From: Streptomyces sp. TRM68416
GTDB lineage: Bacteria > Actinomycetota > Actinomycetes > Streptomycetales > Streptomycetaceae
Direction: 5' to 3'
Assembly: GCF_014596915.1 (NCBI RefSeq)
Contig: NZ_JACVWU010000019.1
Span: forward strand, 124,001 to 188,000
Length of the DNA stretch: 64,000 bases
The translations under genes were made by a program, and so were the position numbers. The stretch's first letter is position 1, and every line of letters begins with the position of its first letter. Positions 17,086 through 24,200 of the stretch are shown here, piece after piece. The notes under the pieces are model-generated. The model was not told where the DNA came from. It saw only the letters and a program-made list of their open reading frames with translations, and did no database searches.

Positions 17086-18822
17086 TCAGCCCGCGTACGG
17101 GTCCTGCACCGTGCCCGGCCGGGCCAGGAACGCGAAGTCGCAGCCGGTGTCGGCCTGGGTGATCTGCTCGTTGTAGAGGGCGCCGTAGCCGCGCTCGTCG
17201 CGCACGGGCGGTGGCGTCCACGCGGCCCTGCGGCGCTCCAACTCCGCGTCGTCCACGTCGAGTCGGAGGGTGCGGGCCTCGACGTCCAGGGTGATCGGGT
17301 CGCCGGAGCGGACCAGGGCGAGCGGTCCGCCGACGTACGACTCCGGCGCCACGTGCAGCACACAGGCGCCGTAACTCGTGCCGCTCATCCGGGCGTCGGA
17401 GATCCGGACCATGTCCCGCACGCCCTGCTTGAGCAGGTGGTCGGGGATGGGAAGCATGCCGTACTCGGGCATGCCCGGTCCGCCCTTGGGTCCGGCGTTG
17501 CGCAGCACCAGCACGGAGTCGGCGGTGATGTTCAGCGCCGGGTCGTTGATGGTGCGCTGCATGGTCCGGTAGTCGTCGAAGACGACGGCGGGGCCGGTGT
17601 GCTTGAGCAGGTGCGGTTCGGCGGAGATGTGCTTGATGACGGCGCCGTCCGGGCACAGGTTGCCGCGCAGGACGGCGACCCCGCCCTCGCTCGCGACCGG
17701 GTTCCCGCGGGTGCGGATGACGTCGTCGTCGTGCACGACGGCGCCCGCGAGCTGCTCGCCCAGGGTGCCGCTCACCGTCGGCCGGTCCAGGTGCAGCAGG
17801 TCGGTGATCCGGGAGAGGAAGGCGGGCAGGCCGCCGGCGAAGTGGAAGTCCTCCATGAGGTACGTCCGTCCGCCGGGCCGGACGTTCGCCAGCACCGGCA
17901 CGGTACGCGCGATGCGGTCGAAGTCGTCCAGGGTGAGCCCGACGCCCGCGCGGCCCGCCATCGCGATCAGATGGATGACCGCGTTGGTGGAGCCGCCGAG
18001 CCCGAGCACCGTGGTGACGGCATCCTCGAAGGCCTCGCGGGTGAGGATCCCGGAGGGCTTCAGCCCGGTCCAGGCCAGCTCCACGGCGCGGCGCCCGGAG
18101 GCGGCGGCCATCCGCTCGTGCCCGGAGTCCACGGCCGGGATCGAGGAGGCGCCCGGCAGAGTCATGCCGAGGGTCTCCGCCGCCGCGGTCATGGTGGACG
18201 CGGTCCCCATGGTCATGCAGTGCCCCGGGGAGCGGGCCAACCCGCCCTGCAGCTCCCGGAGTTCGCAGTCCGTCAGGTTGCCCGCGCGGTGCTCGTCCCA
18301 GTACTTCCACATGTCGGTGCCGGAGCCGAGGGTCTCGCCGCGCCAGTGCCCCGGCAGCATCGGGCCCGCGGGCACGAAGATCGACGGTACGTCGGCCGAG
18401 GTCGCGCCCATGAGCAGCGCGGGCGTCGACTTGTCGCAGCCCCCGAGCAGCACTGCCGCGTCGATCGGGTACGACCGCAGCAGCTCCTCCGTCTCCATCG
18501 CGAGGAGGTTGCGGTAGAGCATCGGGGTCGGCTTCTGGTACGTCTCCGAGAGCGTGGAGACCGGGAACTCCAGCGGGAATCCGCCGGCCTGCCACACACC
18601 CCGCTTGACCGCCTCGGCCCGCTCGCGCAGATGGACGTGGCAGGGGTTGATGTCGGACCAGGTGTTGAGGACGGCGACCACCGGGCGCCCCCGGTACTCC
18701 TCCGCCTCGTAACCGAGCTGGCACATCCGGGCGTTGTGCGACCAGGTGCGCAACTGGCCCTCGGTGCCGTACCACTGATGGCTTCTCAGCTCCTCGGGGC
18801 GCATCCGCGCTCTGCCGGTCAT
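17086..18822 (-). CDS. IlvD/Edd-family sugar-acid dehydratase
   Basis: A 578-residue [Fe-S] dehydratase of the IlvD/Edd superfamily, which removes water from sugar acids or dihydroxy acids. Family marks include MCQLGYEAEEYRGRP, NTWSDINPCHVHLRERAEAVKRG, the cluster-ligand motif LLGGCDKSTPALLMG and a later CMTMGTASTMTAAAE. Length and these motifs match L-arabonate / D-xylonate / galactonate dehydratases more than the biosynthetic IlvD. It is coupled (ATGA) to a DapA-type enzyme gene. This pair is the classic module of oxidative pentose or hexuronate pathways: dehydration to a 2-keto-3-deoxy acid, then a DapA-family dehydratase or aldolase. The start ATG 18822 is preferred for the overlap; an internal ATG at 18804 is possible. 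Confidence 0.88.
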   Translation of the reverse strand: MTGRARMRPEELRSHQWYGTEGQLRTWSHNARMCQLGYEAEEYRGRPVVAVLNTWSDINPCHVHLRERAEAVKRGVWQAGGFPLEFPVSTLSETYQKPTPMLYRNLLAMETEELLRSYPIDAAVLLGGCDKSTPALLMGATSADVPSIFVPAGPMLPGHWRGETLGSGTDMWKYWDEHRAGNLTDCELRELQGGLARSPGHCMTMGTASTMTAAAETLGMTLPGASSIPAVDSGHERMAAASGRRAVELAWTGLKPSGILTREAFEDAVTTVLGLGGSTNAVIHLIAMAGRAGVGLTLDDFDRIARTVPVLANVRPGGRTYLMEDFHFAGGLPAFLSRITDLLHLDRPTVSGTLGEQLAGAVVHDDDVIRTRGNPVASEGGVAVLRGNLCPDGAVIKHISAEPHLLKHTGPAVVFDDYRTMQRTINDPALNITADSVLVLRNAGPKGGPGMPEYGMLPIPDHLLKQGVRDMVRISDARMSGTSYGACVLHVAPESYVGGPLALVRSGDPITLDVEARTLRLDVDDAELERRRAAWTPPPVRDERGYGALYNEQITQADTGCDFAFLARPGTVQDPYAG

Positions 18823-19727
18823 ACGGCCCACCCGGAGGCTATCGCGGCGACCTCGGCGCGCTCGTCCTCGGGCAGCGGCCTGCTCGGCGGGCGGACGTCG
18901 CGGCGGCACAGACCGAGGGAGGCCAGGGCCTCCTTGACGACGGTGACGTTGTTGGCGTGGGCGTCGGCGGCGCGCAGCTCCTCGAAGCGGCGGATCTGCT
19001 CCCAGACCTTCATGGCGGTCGGGTAGTCGCCGGAGCGCAGGGCTTCGATCATGTTCAGCGAGACGGCCGGGGCGACGTTCACCAGTCCGGAGGTGAAGCC
19101 GGTGGCGCCGGCCGAGAAGTAGGAGGGGGCGTACGGCTCGGCGAGCCCGGCCACCCACACGAACCGTTCCAGACCGGCGTCCCGGGCGAAGCCGGCGAAC
19201 CGGGCCGCGTCCGGGACGGCGTACTTCACGCCGATGACGTTCGGGCAGTGGTCGGCGAGTTCGGCGAGCCGGGCGCCGTGGAGCTGCGCGTTGCGGATGT
19301 ACGGGACGACACCGAGCTCGGGCACCGCCTCGGCGATGGCGCGGTGGTAGTCGACCCAGCCGCCCTGCGCGACGTAGGGGTGGACGGGCTGGTGGACCAT
19401 CACCATCGCGGCGCCCAGCTCCCGGGCGTGCCGGGCGGAGGCGACGGCGGTGGGCACGTCGTGGCCGACGCCGACGAGGATCACGGCGCGGTCGCCGGCC
19501 TCGTCGACCGTGATCTCGGTGACGAGCCTGCGCTCCTGCGGGGAGAGGGCGTAGAACTCGCCGGTGTTCCCGTTGGGGGTGAGGGTCCTGATCCCTCCGT
19601 CGAGGAGACGACGCAGCAGGGCCCGGTGGGTGTCCTGGTCGACGCCGCCGTCCTCGGCGAACGGGGTCACCGGGATCGACACCACGTCGGCCAGGGCCGC
19701 CCGCTGGGTCTCGAACGTCGTTGTCAT
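18819..19727 (-). CDS. DapA-family dehydratase/aldolase for a keto-deoxy sugar acid
   Basis: A 302-residue class I TIM-barrel lyase of the dihydrodipicolinate synthase superfamily. It has IPVTPFAEDGGVD, the substrate loop NGNTGEFYALS, a Tyr in VVPYIRN and the Schiff-base lysine in VIGVKYAVPD. It is not the lysine-pathway DapA, which is encoded at 42.9 kb with the GTTGESPTT loop. Candidates are 5-dehydro-4-deoxyglucarate dehydratase (KdgD) or L-2-keto-3-deoxyarabonate dehydratase; both yield 2-oxoglutarate semialdehyde. It is coupled by ATGA overlaps to the GntR regulator gene upstream and the IlvD-type dehydratase downstream. Confidence 0.88.
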   Translation of the reverse strand: MTTTFETQRAALADVVSIPVTPFAEDGGVDQDTHRALLRRLLDGGIRTLTPNGNTGEFYALSPQERRLVTEITVDEAGDRAVILVGVGHDVPTAVASARHARELGAAMVMVHQPVHPYVAQGGWVDYHRAIAEAVPELGVVPYIRNAQLHGARLAELADHCPNVIGVKYAVPDAARFAGFARDAGLERFVWVAGLAEPYAPSYFSAGATGFTSGLVNVAPAVSLNMIEALRSGDYPTAMKVWEQIRRFEELRAADAHANNVTVVKEALASLGLCRRDVRPPSRPLPEDERAEVAAIASGWAV

Positions 19728-20392
19728 GCCTGACCGCCCTCTCCCTGGGCCTCGATCTCGATGTCGGGGAAGGCCCGTCGCACGAAGGACGCGATGTGGG
19801 CGTGCAGGGCGCGTGCGGCGCCGTCGGCGTCGCCGTCGAGGGCGAGCCGCAGGATCTCGCGGTGCTCGCCGGCCTCCCGTTCCCAGGAGGGCGAGGCGGC
19901 CCAGGCGACGGCGGAGACTAGGGCGGCCTGGTCGCGGACCTCGTCGAGCATCCGGCCGAGCAGCGGGTTGCCGCAGGGCAGGTACAGGGCGCGGTGGAAC
20001 TCCCGGTTGGCCAGGGAGCGTTCGGCGGTGTCGGTGGCGGAGTCGGCACGGGTCAGCGCGTCCCGGGCGGCGTCGAGGGAGGCCCTCCGGCGCACGGCGC
20101 GCTTCAGCGCCTCCGGCTCCAGGAGCAGCCGCACGTCGTAGACCTCGCGCGCCATGTCGGCGTCCACCATGCGCACCGTGACGCCCTTGTACTGGCTCAT
20201 CACCACGAGCCCGGTGCCGGCCAGGGTCTTGAGCGCCTCGCGCACCGGGGTCTTGGACACCCCGAACTGCGCGGCCAGCTCGGTCTCGACCAGGGCCTGC
20301 CCGGGGGTCAACTGCCCGGTGAGGATGCGGCGTTTGATCTCCTCCAGCACGTACTGCGTGCGGGAGGGGATCGGCGTGGGCACAGAGGTCAT
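19724..20392 (-). CDS. GntR/FadR-family transcriptional regulator
   Basis: A 222-residue regulator with an N-terminal winged helix (residues ~10-75; LTPGQALVETELAAQFGVSKTPVREALKTL is the classic GntR recognition region) and an all-helical FCD ligand domain (~85-210) that binds small organic acids, often with a metal. As first gene of the dehydratase operon it probably represses its own operon and is released by a sugar acid such as a galacturonate or arabonate derivative. The promoter region upstream has an inverted repeat and two direct repeats that could be its operators. Confidence 0.92.
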   Translation of the reverse strand: MTSVPTPIPSRTQYVLEEIKRRILTGQLTPGQALVETELAAQFGVSKTPVREALKTLAGTGLVVMSQYKGVTVRMVDADMAREVYDVRLLLEPEALKRAVRRRASLDAARDALTRADSATDTAERSLANREFHRALYLPCGNPLLGRMLDEVRDQAALVSAVAWAASPSWEREAGEHREILRLALDGDADGAARALHAHIASFVRRAFPDIEIEAQGEGGQA

Positions 20393-20429
20393 GCGCGCCT
20401 CTCGGATCTCGCGTCCCCGGCGGGGATCG

Positions 20430-20514
20430 CGTATCGGATCTCACGTATCGCGTCTCATATATGACGTACGAAGTACGACGCGATGACGGTAGGAGCGCCT
20501 CTGTGCTTCGTCAA
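20430..20514 (-). promoter_or_regulatory. Promoter and candidate operators of the GntR-dehydratase operon
   Basis: On the minus strand TTGACG (20514-20509), a 17-base spacer and TACCGT (20491-20486) form a good vegetative promoter. The inverted repeat CGTAC-GAA-GTACG (20465-20477) covers the expected transcription start. Just downstream are two direct 14-mers, CGTATCGGATCTCA and CGTATCGCGTCTCA on the plus strand (20430-20443 and 20444-20457). These are likely sites for the encoded GntR protein. Confidence 0.6.
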
Positions 20515-20790
20515 TGCTTCTGACAAAGGGAGTTCAGGATGCGCGCGACGGCTCCGGCTCCTTGGACAACGGGCGCATCCGTTCGCCATCGCGATGTACG
20601 CCGGTGTCGGCGCTGCGCCTCAACAGGCGCGCGGAGTCGGCGAGTCCGGCGCGCGGGGCGGGCTCCTGAGTCACGGGAGGGGTGAGCGGGCGCCCGCCGG
20701 GGCCTTCGGTCCGCGGGCCGAAGGCCCCGGCTTCGTGCAGGACTTCGCGCGCGGTGGGCGCAGGAACGTCGTGCCGGGCCGGCCGTGCGG

Positions 20791-20843
20791 CCGCCGCACG
20801 GAGAGCGGCCGTCGCACGGAGGGGGCCGTCGCACGGAGGGCGG
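20791..20843. repeat. Three 17-18-bp tandem repeats
   Basis: Three consecutive copies of CCGYCGCACGGAGRGSG (20791-20808, 20809-20825, 20826-20843) differ at only a few bases. Confidence 0.85.
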
Positions 20844-20940
20844 CCGGTATGCGCATGCGGGATCCGGACGGCGTCCAGCCACGCCGGATCACTGTGCCGC
20901 CGCAACTTCGCGAAGGCTCCGGACCCCGCGTCCGAACCAC

Positions 20941-21015
20941 GGGAAGGCCGGGTCTCACCGCACACCGGGAAGACCGGGTCTCACCGCACACCGGGGAGAC
21001 CGGGCCTCACCCCCC
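20941..21015. repeat. 26-bp tandem repeat, 2.9 copies
   Basis: Units 20941-20966 and 20967-20992 differ at one base (GGCCGGG versus GACCGGG); a third, diverged copy runs 20993-21015. The core is ACCGGGTCTCACCGCACACC. They end next to the stop codon of the minus-strand gene at 21024. Confidence 0.9.
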
Positions 21016-21023
21016 GCCCCCGA

Positions 21024-21611
21024 TCACAGCCGCACCCACCCCGGGTCCCGCCCGCTGAGCCCCACCGCGCGGTCGAGCAGCGGCGCGTCCTCCGGCACCG
21101 GCACGACGGGGCCGAAGATGGCGCCCCGGCCGGGATCGTCGGCGGAGGCGAGGAGGAAGTCGTACGAGGCCTTCAGCGCGGCCGGGTCGGGCTCGTAGGT
21201 CCGGTCGGTGGCGCGGGCCAGGTCCCAGCCGTGGATGACGAGTTCGTCGATACAGACGGCACCGGCGACCGCGCCGGGCAGGTCGACGCCGCCGGCCCGG
21301 GTCATGCCGGTCCAGGCGTCCGGGTCCCGCCAGGCCTCGGCGAGTTCGTCGAGCGCCTTGGGCAGTTCCTCGCGCCAGCCGGCGCCGATGTCCGGGACGG
21401 CGGCGGTCGGGCTGGTGTCGGTCATGGGGCCGAGATCCTTGCGGGCGGCGTCGCGGAAGGCGACGGACAGGCCCAGCAGGTGTCCCAGCAGGTTGCGCAG
21501 CCGCATCTCCGGACACGGCGTCGGGTCCGTCAGCCGCTCGTCGCTCACGCGGTCGGCGAGGCCGGCCAGGACGCGGGTCTGGGGGCCCAGGTCGATGATC
21601 TGATCCGTCAT
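21024..21611 (-). CDS. TIGR03086-type DinB-like metal-binding protein
   Basis: A 195-residue protein of the TIGR03086 / mycothiol-dependent maleylpyruvate isomerase N-terminal fold, a DinB-like four-helix bundle. Marks are LADRVSDERLTDPTPCPEMRLRNLLGHLLG near the start and DELVIHGWDLARATDR, giving the spaced His residues that usually bind a divalent metal. The family occurs in mycothiol-producing actinobacteria and may act in thiol transfer; the substrate is unknown. GAGGAG sits six bases before ATG 21611. It is divergent from the MFS gene and has no clear operon partner. Confidence 0.85.
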   Translation of the reverse strand: MTDQIIDLGPQTRVLAGLADRVSDERLTDPTPCPEMRLRNLLGHLLGLSVAFRDAARKDLGPMTDTSPTAAVPDIGAGWREELPKALDELAEAWRDPDAWTGMTRAGGVDLPGAVAGAVCIDELVIHGWDLARATDRTYEPDPAALKASYDFLLASADDPGRGAIFGPVVPVPEDAPLLDRAVGLSGRDPGWVRL

Positions 21612-21756
21612 GCGCTGCTCCTCGGCAGTCCGGGAACGGTCGTGAAGGGGTGACCGCCCCCGCCCCGGAAACTCATCGCTCACGCCCGGAGCAGCCTCGT
21701 GTCTAAGGCACCTGCCCCATCCGCACCTCCGCCCCTTAGCCGCACGATGACCAGGC

Positions 21757-22950
21757 ATGAAGACGACATGGACCGTCCTGCGCGACCGCAACGCGGGGCT
21801 CTGCCTCACCGGAGTCGTGGTCTCCGGCTTCGGCACCTCGGCGCTGTGGCTGGTGTCGGGTGTGTGGGTCAAGGACCTCACCGGTTCGGACGGGCTGGCC
21901 GCGCTGTGCATGCTGGCGTTGTGGGCGCCCACCGTGGCCGGCCCCGTGCTGGGCGCGCTCGCCGACCGCACCCGCCGTCGGCCGCTGCTCATCGGCACGA
22001 ACCTGCTGCTGGCGGCCCTGCTGCTGCCCCTCCTCACCGTCGACTCGCCCGACCACCTCTGGCTGCTCTTCGCGGTCCTGTTCGTGTACGGGGCTGCGGG
22101 CGCCGTCCATGACGCGGCCGAGTCCGCGCTCGTCGCCTCCGCCGTACCGAAGCCCCTGCTCGGCGACTTCAACGGACTGCGCATGACGGCCGGCGAGGGC
22201 ATGAAGATCCTCGCTCCGCCGGCGGGCGCCGCCCTGTACACGGTGTACGGCGGACCGAGCGTGGCCCTGCTGGACGCGGCCACCTTCGTGGCGGCCGCGG
22301 CCCTGTACGCCTGCCTGCGCGTGCGGGAGGGCGGGCCGGAGCGGACCACGACCGACTGGCGGGCGGGTACCCGGTACCTGTGGTCCCGGCCGCCGACCCG
22401 TCTGCTGGTCCTGGCGGGCGGCACCACGATGCTCCTCGCCGGCCTCAACGGCACGCTGGTCCACGCCGTCGTCGAGGCCCTCGGCCACTCCCCCGCGTAC
22501 GCGGGTGTGCTGTACGCCGTCCAGGGCGCCGGTTCCGTGGCGGTGGGCCTGCTCTCCGGTCCCGCCCTGCGCCGCCTCGGCCCGCATCGCTTCGCGGCGT
22601 ACGGCATCGCTCTGACCGGGGCCGCCGTGACCCTGCGGGCGGTGCCGTCCGACCCGGTGGCCCTGGCGTGCAGCGCGGCGATCGGCGCGGGGCTGCCCTG
22701 CGTGCTGATCGCCGCGCTGACCCAGGTGCAGCGCGAGACACCGGGGCCGCTGCTGGGCCGGGCCACGGCCACCGCTCACACACTCATGTTCACCCCGAAC
22801 GTCGTCGGACTGGCCGTCGGCGCCGCCCTGGTCGAACCGGTCGACCACCGGCTGCTGTTGACGGTGACCGGCGCGGCACTCCTGCTGACGGCGTTTCAGA
22901 GCGCGGCGCGCACCAGCTCCAGGTCGGCGTCGGAGGCCAATCCGGCGTGA
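21757..22950 (+). CDS. MFS transporter (enterobactin-exporter / MFS_3 type)
   Basis: A 397-residue protein with about 11-12 membrane helices. The cytoplasmic loop ALADRTRRRPLLIGTNLLLA between helices 2 and 3 matches the conserved MFS loop. The short tail is Ser/Arg-rich. Such proteins export drugs or metabolites by proton exchange; the substrate is unknown. Its last 55 bases overlap, tail to tail, the end of the convergent gene 22896-24047. Confidence 0.87.
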   Translation: MKTTWTVLRDRNAGLCLTGVVVSGFGTSALWLVSGVWVKDLTGSDGLAALCMLALWAPTVAGPVLGALADRTRRRPLLIGTNLLLAALLLPLLTVDSPDHLWLLFAVLFVYGAAGAVHDAAESALVASAVPKPLLGDFNGLRMTAGEGMKILAPPAGAALYTVYGGPSVALLDAATFVAAAALYACLRVREGGPERTTTDWRAGTRYLWSRPPTRLLVLAGGTTMLLAGLNGTLVHAVVEALGHSPAYAGVLYAVQGAGSVAVGLLSGPALRRLGPHRFAAYGIALTGAAVTLRAVPSDPVALACSAAIGAGLPCVLIAALTQVQRETPGPLLGRATATAHTLMFTPNVVGLAVGAALVEPVDHRLLLTVTGAALLLTAFQSAARTSSRSASEANPA

Positions 22951-24047
22951 TACAGCCGCAGTTCCGTCGCCCCGAGGTCACGCGCGCGTGCCGCGTCCGC
23001 GGCCAGGGTGGCCGGACTGCCGCCCATGCCGGAGACCACGGTGAAGTTGGCGGCGAGGACCCCGCGCCCCTGGTCCGCGAACGGCGTCAGCGGGCCGGGG
23101 CCGCCCGTGCACGGTACGACCACGCCGTCCGCGACGGACAGGATGTGCCCGGGGTCCACACCGGCGTTGGCCCCGCAGTGGTAGGCCACCGGGTCGGCGT
23201 GCAGCAGCACCTGGAAGCCGTGGGGGGCCGCGGCCCGCACCGCGCCGACCGCGGCCTCCTGGAGGGTGCGGGCGACGGTGTCGCGCCACGCGCGCGTGGC
23301 GGCCGCGTTGTCCTCCCCGAGCAGCTTCTCGACGTCCGCCCAGCCCTCGTCCGACGCCGTGCCCCGCCACAGCGGCTCCAGCGCGGCCCGTACGGCGGCG
23401 GCCAACTCGTCGGCGTCCAGGCCCTGTTCGCCGTATCCGGCCCGGCAGTGCGGGCAGAAGCAGAGCGACATCAGGTACTGCCCGGCCTCCCCGAGTGCGA
23501 CGCCCGCGGTCTTGTCGTGGGCGTGCAGATGGGCGAGCCCGTACCAGCCGAGGGACTCCAGTTCGGTGCCGTGCGCGCCGGGCCGTACGGCGGCCTCGGC
23601 GGCCAGGTCGGTCAGGTACGCGCGCGTGGCGGGCTGCGCGATGCACGGGGCCCACGGGTAGCGGTCTCCGTAGGCGTTGACGACGGAGGTGTGCGGATGG
23701 TCGGCGCCCAGGCGGGAGTTGTGCGCGAGCACGACCCAGGTGTGCACCTCTAGGCCGGCGTCCGCAAGCGCCTGGGCCGCCTCGCCGTAGGCGTCGCCGG
23801 GCGCCCAGTCGCCGGCCGCGCGGGGGCGCAGTTCCCGGTCCCGCCAGCGGTCGTCCGTGGGGTAGAGCACGGCGGCGTGCTCGGCGGTGACGATGCGGTG
23901 GCGCGGGTGGCGGGGGGTCAGGGCCCGGGTGGAGTGGTAGGCGGCGGCCAGCGTCACCTGCCGGACGCCGAGGGCGGCGATCCGCCCGGCCGCCTCGGGG
24001 TCCCCGTTGACGTCCCAGGGGTAGACGAATGCCGACGCCTTCACCAC
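22896..24047 (-). CDS. Uncharacterised protein, probable TIM-barrel glycosidase-like
   Basis: A 383-residue cytoplasmic protein without a signal peptide. The pattern of beta-alpha units (VKASAFVYPWDVNG at the start, VHTWVVLAHNSRLG, ELESLGWYGLAHLHAHDK, VLLHADPVAYHCG) suggests a TIM barrel like those of putative glycosidases. It has a cysteine pair CFCPHC near residue 200 that may bind metal. I cannot assign an activity. Start is GTG 24047 behind GGAGGAGGG. It is divergent from uronate dehydrogenase with a 30-bp perfect palindrome between them, which suggests shared control and a role in uronate metabolism. Confidence 0.75.
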   Translation of the reverse strand: MVKASAFVYPWDVNGDPEAAGRIAALGVRQVTLAAAYHSTRALTPRHPRHRIVTAEHAAVLYPTDDRWRDRELRPRAAGDWAPGDAYGEAAQALADAGLEVHTWVVLAHNSRLGADHPHTSVVNAYGDRYPWAPCIAQPATRAYLTDLAAEAAVRPGAHGTELESLGWYGLAHLHAHDKTAGVALGEAGQYLMSLCFCPHCRAGYGEQGLDADELAAAVRAALEPLWRGTASDEGWADVEKLLGEDNAAATRAWRDTVARTLQEAAVGAVRAAAPHGFQVLLHADPVAYHCGANAGVDPGHILSVADGVVVPCTGGPGPLTPFADQGRGVLAANFTVVSGMGGSPATLAADAARARDLGATELRLYHAGLASDADLELVRAAL

Positions 24048-24078
24048 GTACCCTCCTCCGGGCGTACGAATTTCTGGC

Positions 24079-24108
24079 CGGAGTTTATGTTCATGAACAT
24101 AAACTCCG
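24079..24108. promoter_or_regulatory. Perfect 30-bp palindromic operator
   Basis: A 30-bp sequence, centred at 24093.5, is its own exact reverse complement; the core is TTATGTTCATGAACATAA. It lies 31 bases before the GTG of the minus-strand gene and six bases before the -35 box of uronate dehydrogenase. The half-site ATGTTC resembles GlpR/DeoR-type operators, and a DeoR-family gene lies at 25324. A partial copy, CATGTGAACAT, occurs at about 24152-24162. Confidence 0.75.
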
Positions 24109-24114
24109 CCACCC

Positions 24115-24144
24115 TTGACGAGCCACGAAGATGATCCTTAGCTT
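24115..24144 (+). promoter_or_regulatory. Promoter of uronate dehydrogenase gene
   Basis: TTGACG (24115-24120), an 18-base spacer and TAGCTT (24139-24144) fit a vegetative promoter, placing transcription start near 24151 and leaving a leader of about 50 bases with AAGGAGAACGAGG before ATG 24201. Confidence 0.6.
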
Positions 24145-24200
24145 GTCCACGCATGTGAACATCGGGCACCCATACGGCCGTCGATCCAAGGAGAACGAGG

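Larger units (their letters stand above)
20393..21023. other. Intergenic region with promoter and short tandem repeats, no convincing gene
   Basis: Besides the GntR promoter this 631-base gap contains two runs of short tandem repeats (20791-20843 and 20941-21015). Several frames stay open on both strands, but none has a ribosome site, a recognisable domain or consistent codon bias, and they overlap the promoter or the repeats. It may hold a degraded gene. Confidence 0.5.

Noticed and set aside
18819..19727. Second lysine-pathway dapA
   Set aside because: The active-site loops differ (NGNTGEF and VKYAVPD), and context is sugar-acid catabolism; the biosynthetic dapA is at 42.9 kb.
20534..20965. 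A minus-strand protein of about 140 residues in the same gap
   Set aside because: No ribosome site, no recognisable domain, and it crosses the repeats. A degraded gene is possible but not supported.
20483..21058. A 191-residue plus-strand protein
   Set aside because: Its start lies inside the GntR promoter, it spans the tandem repeats and runs into the complement of a supported gene.
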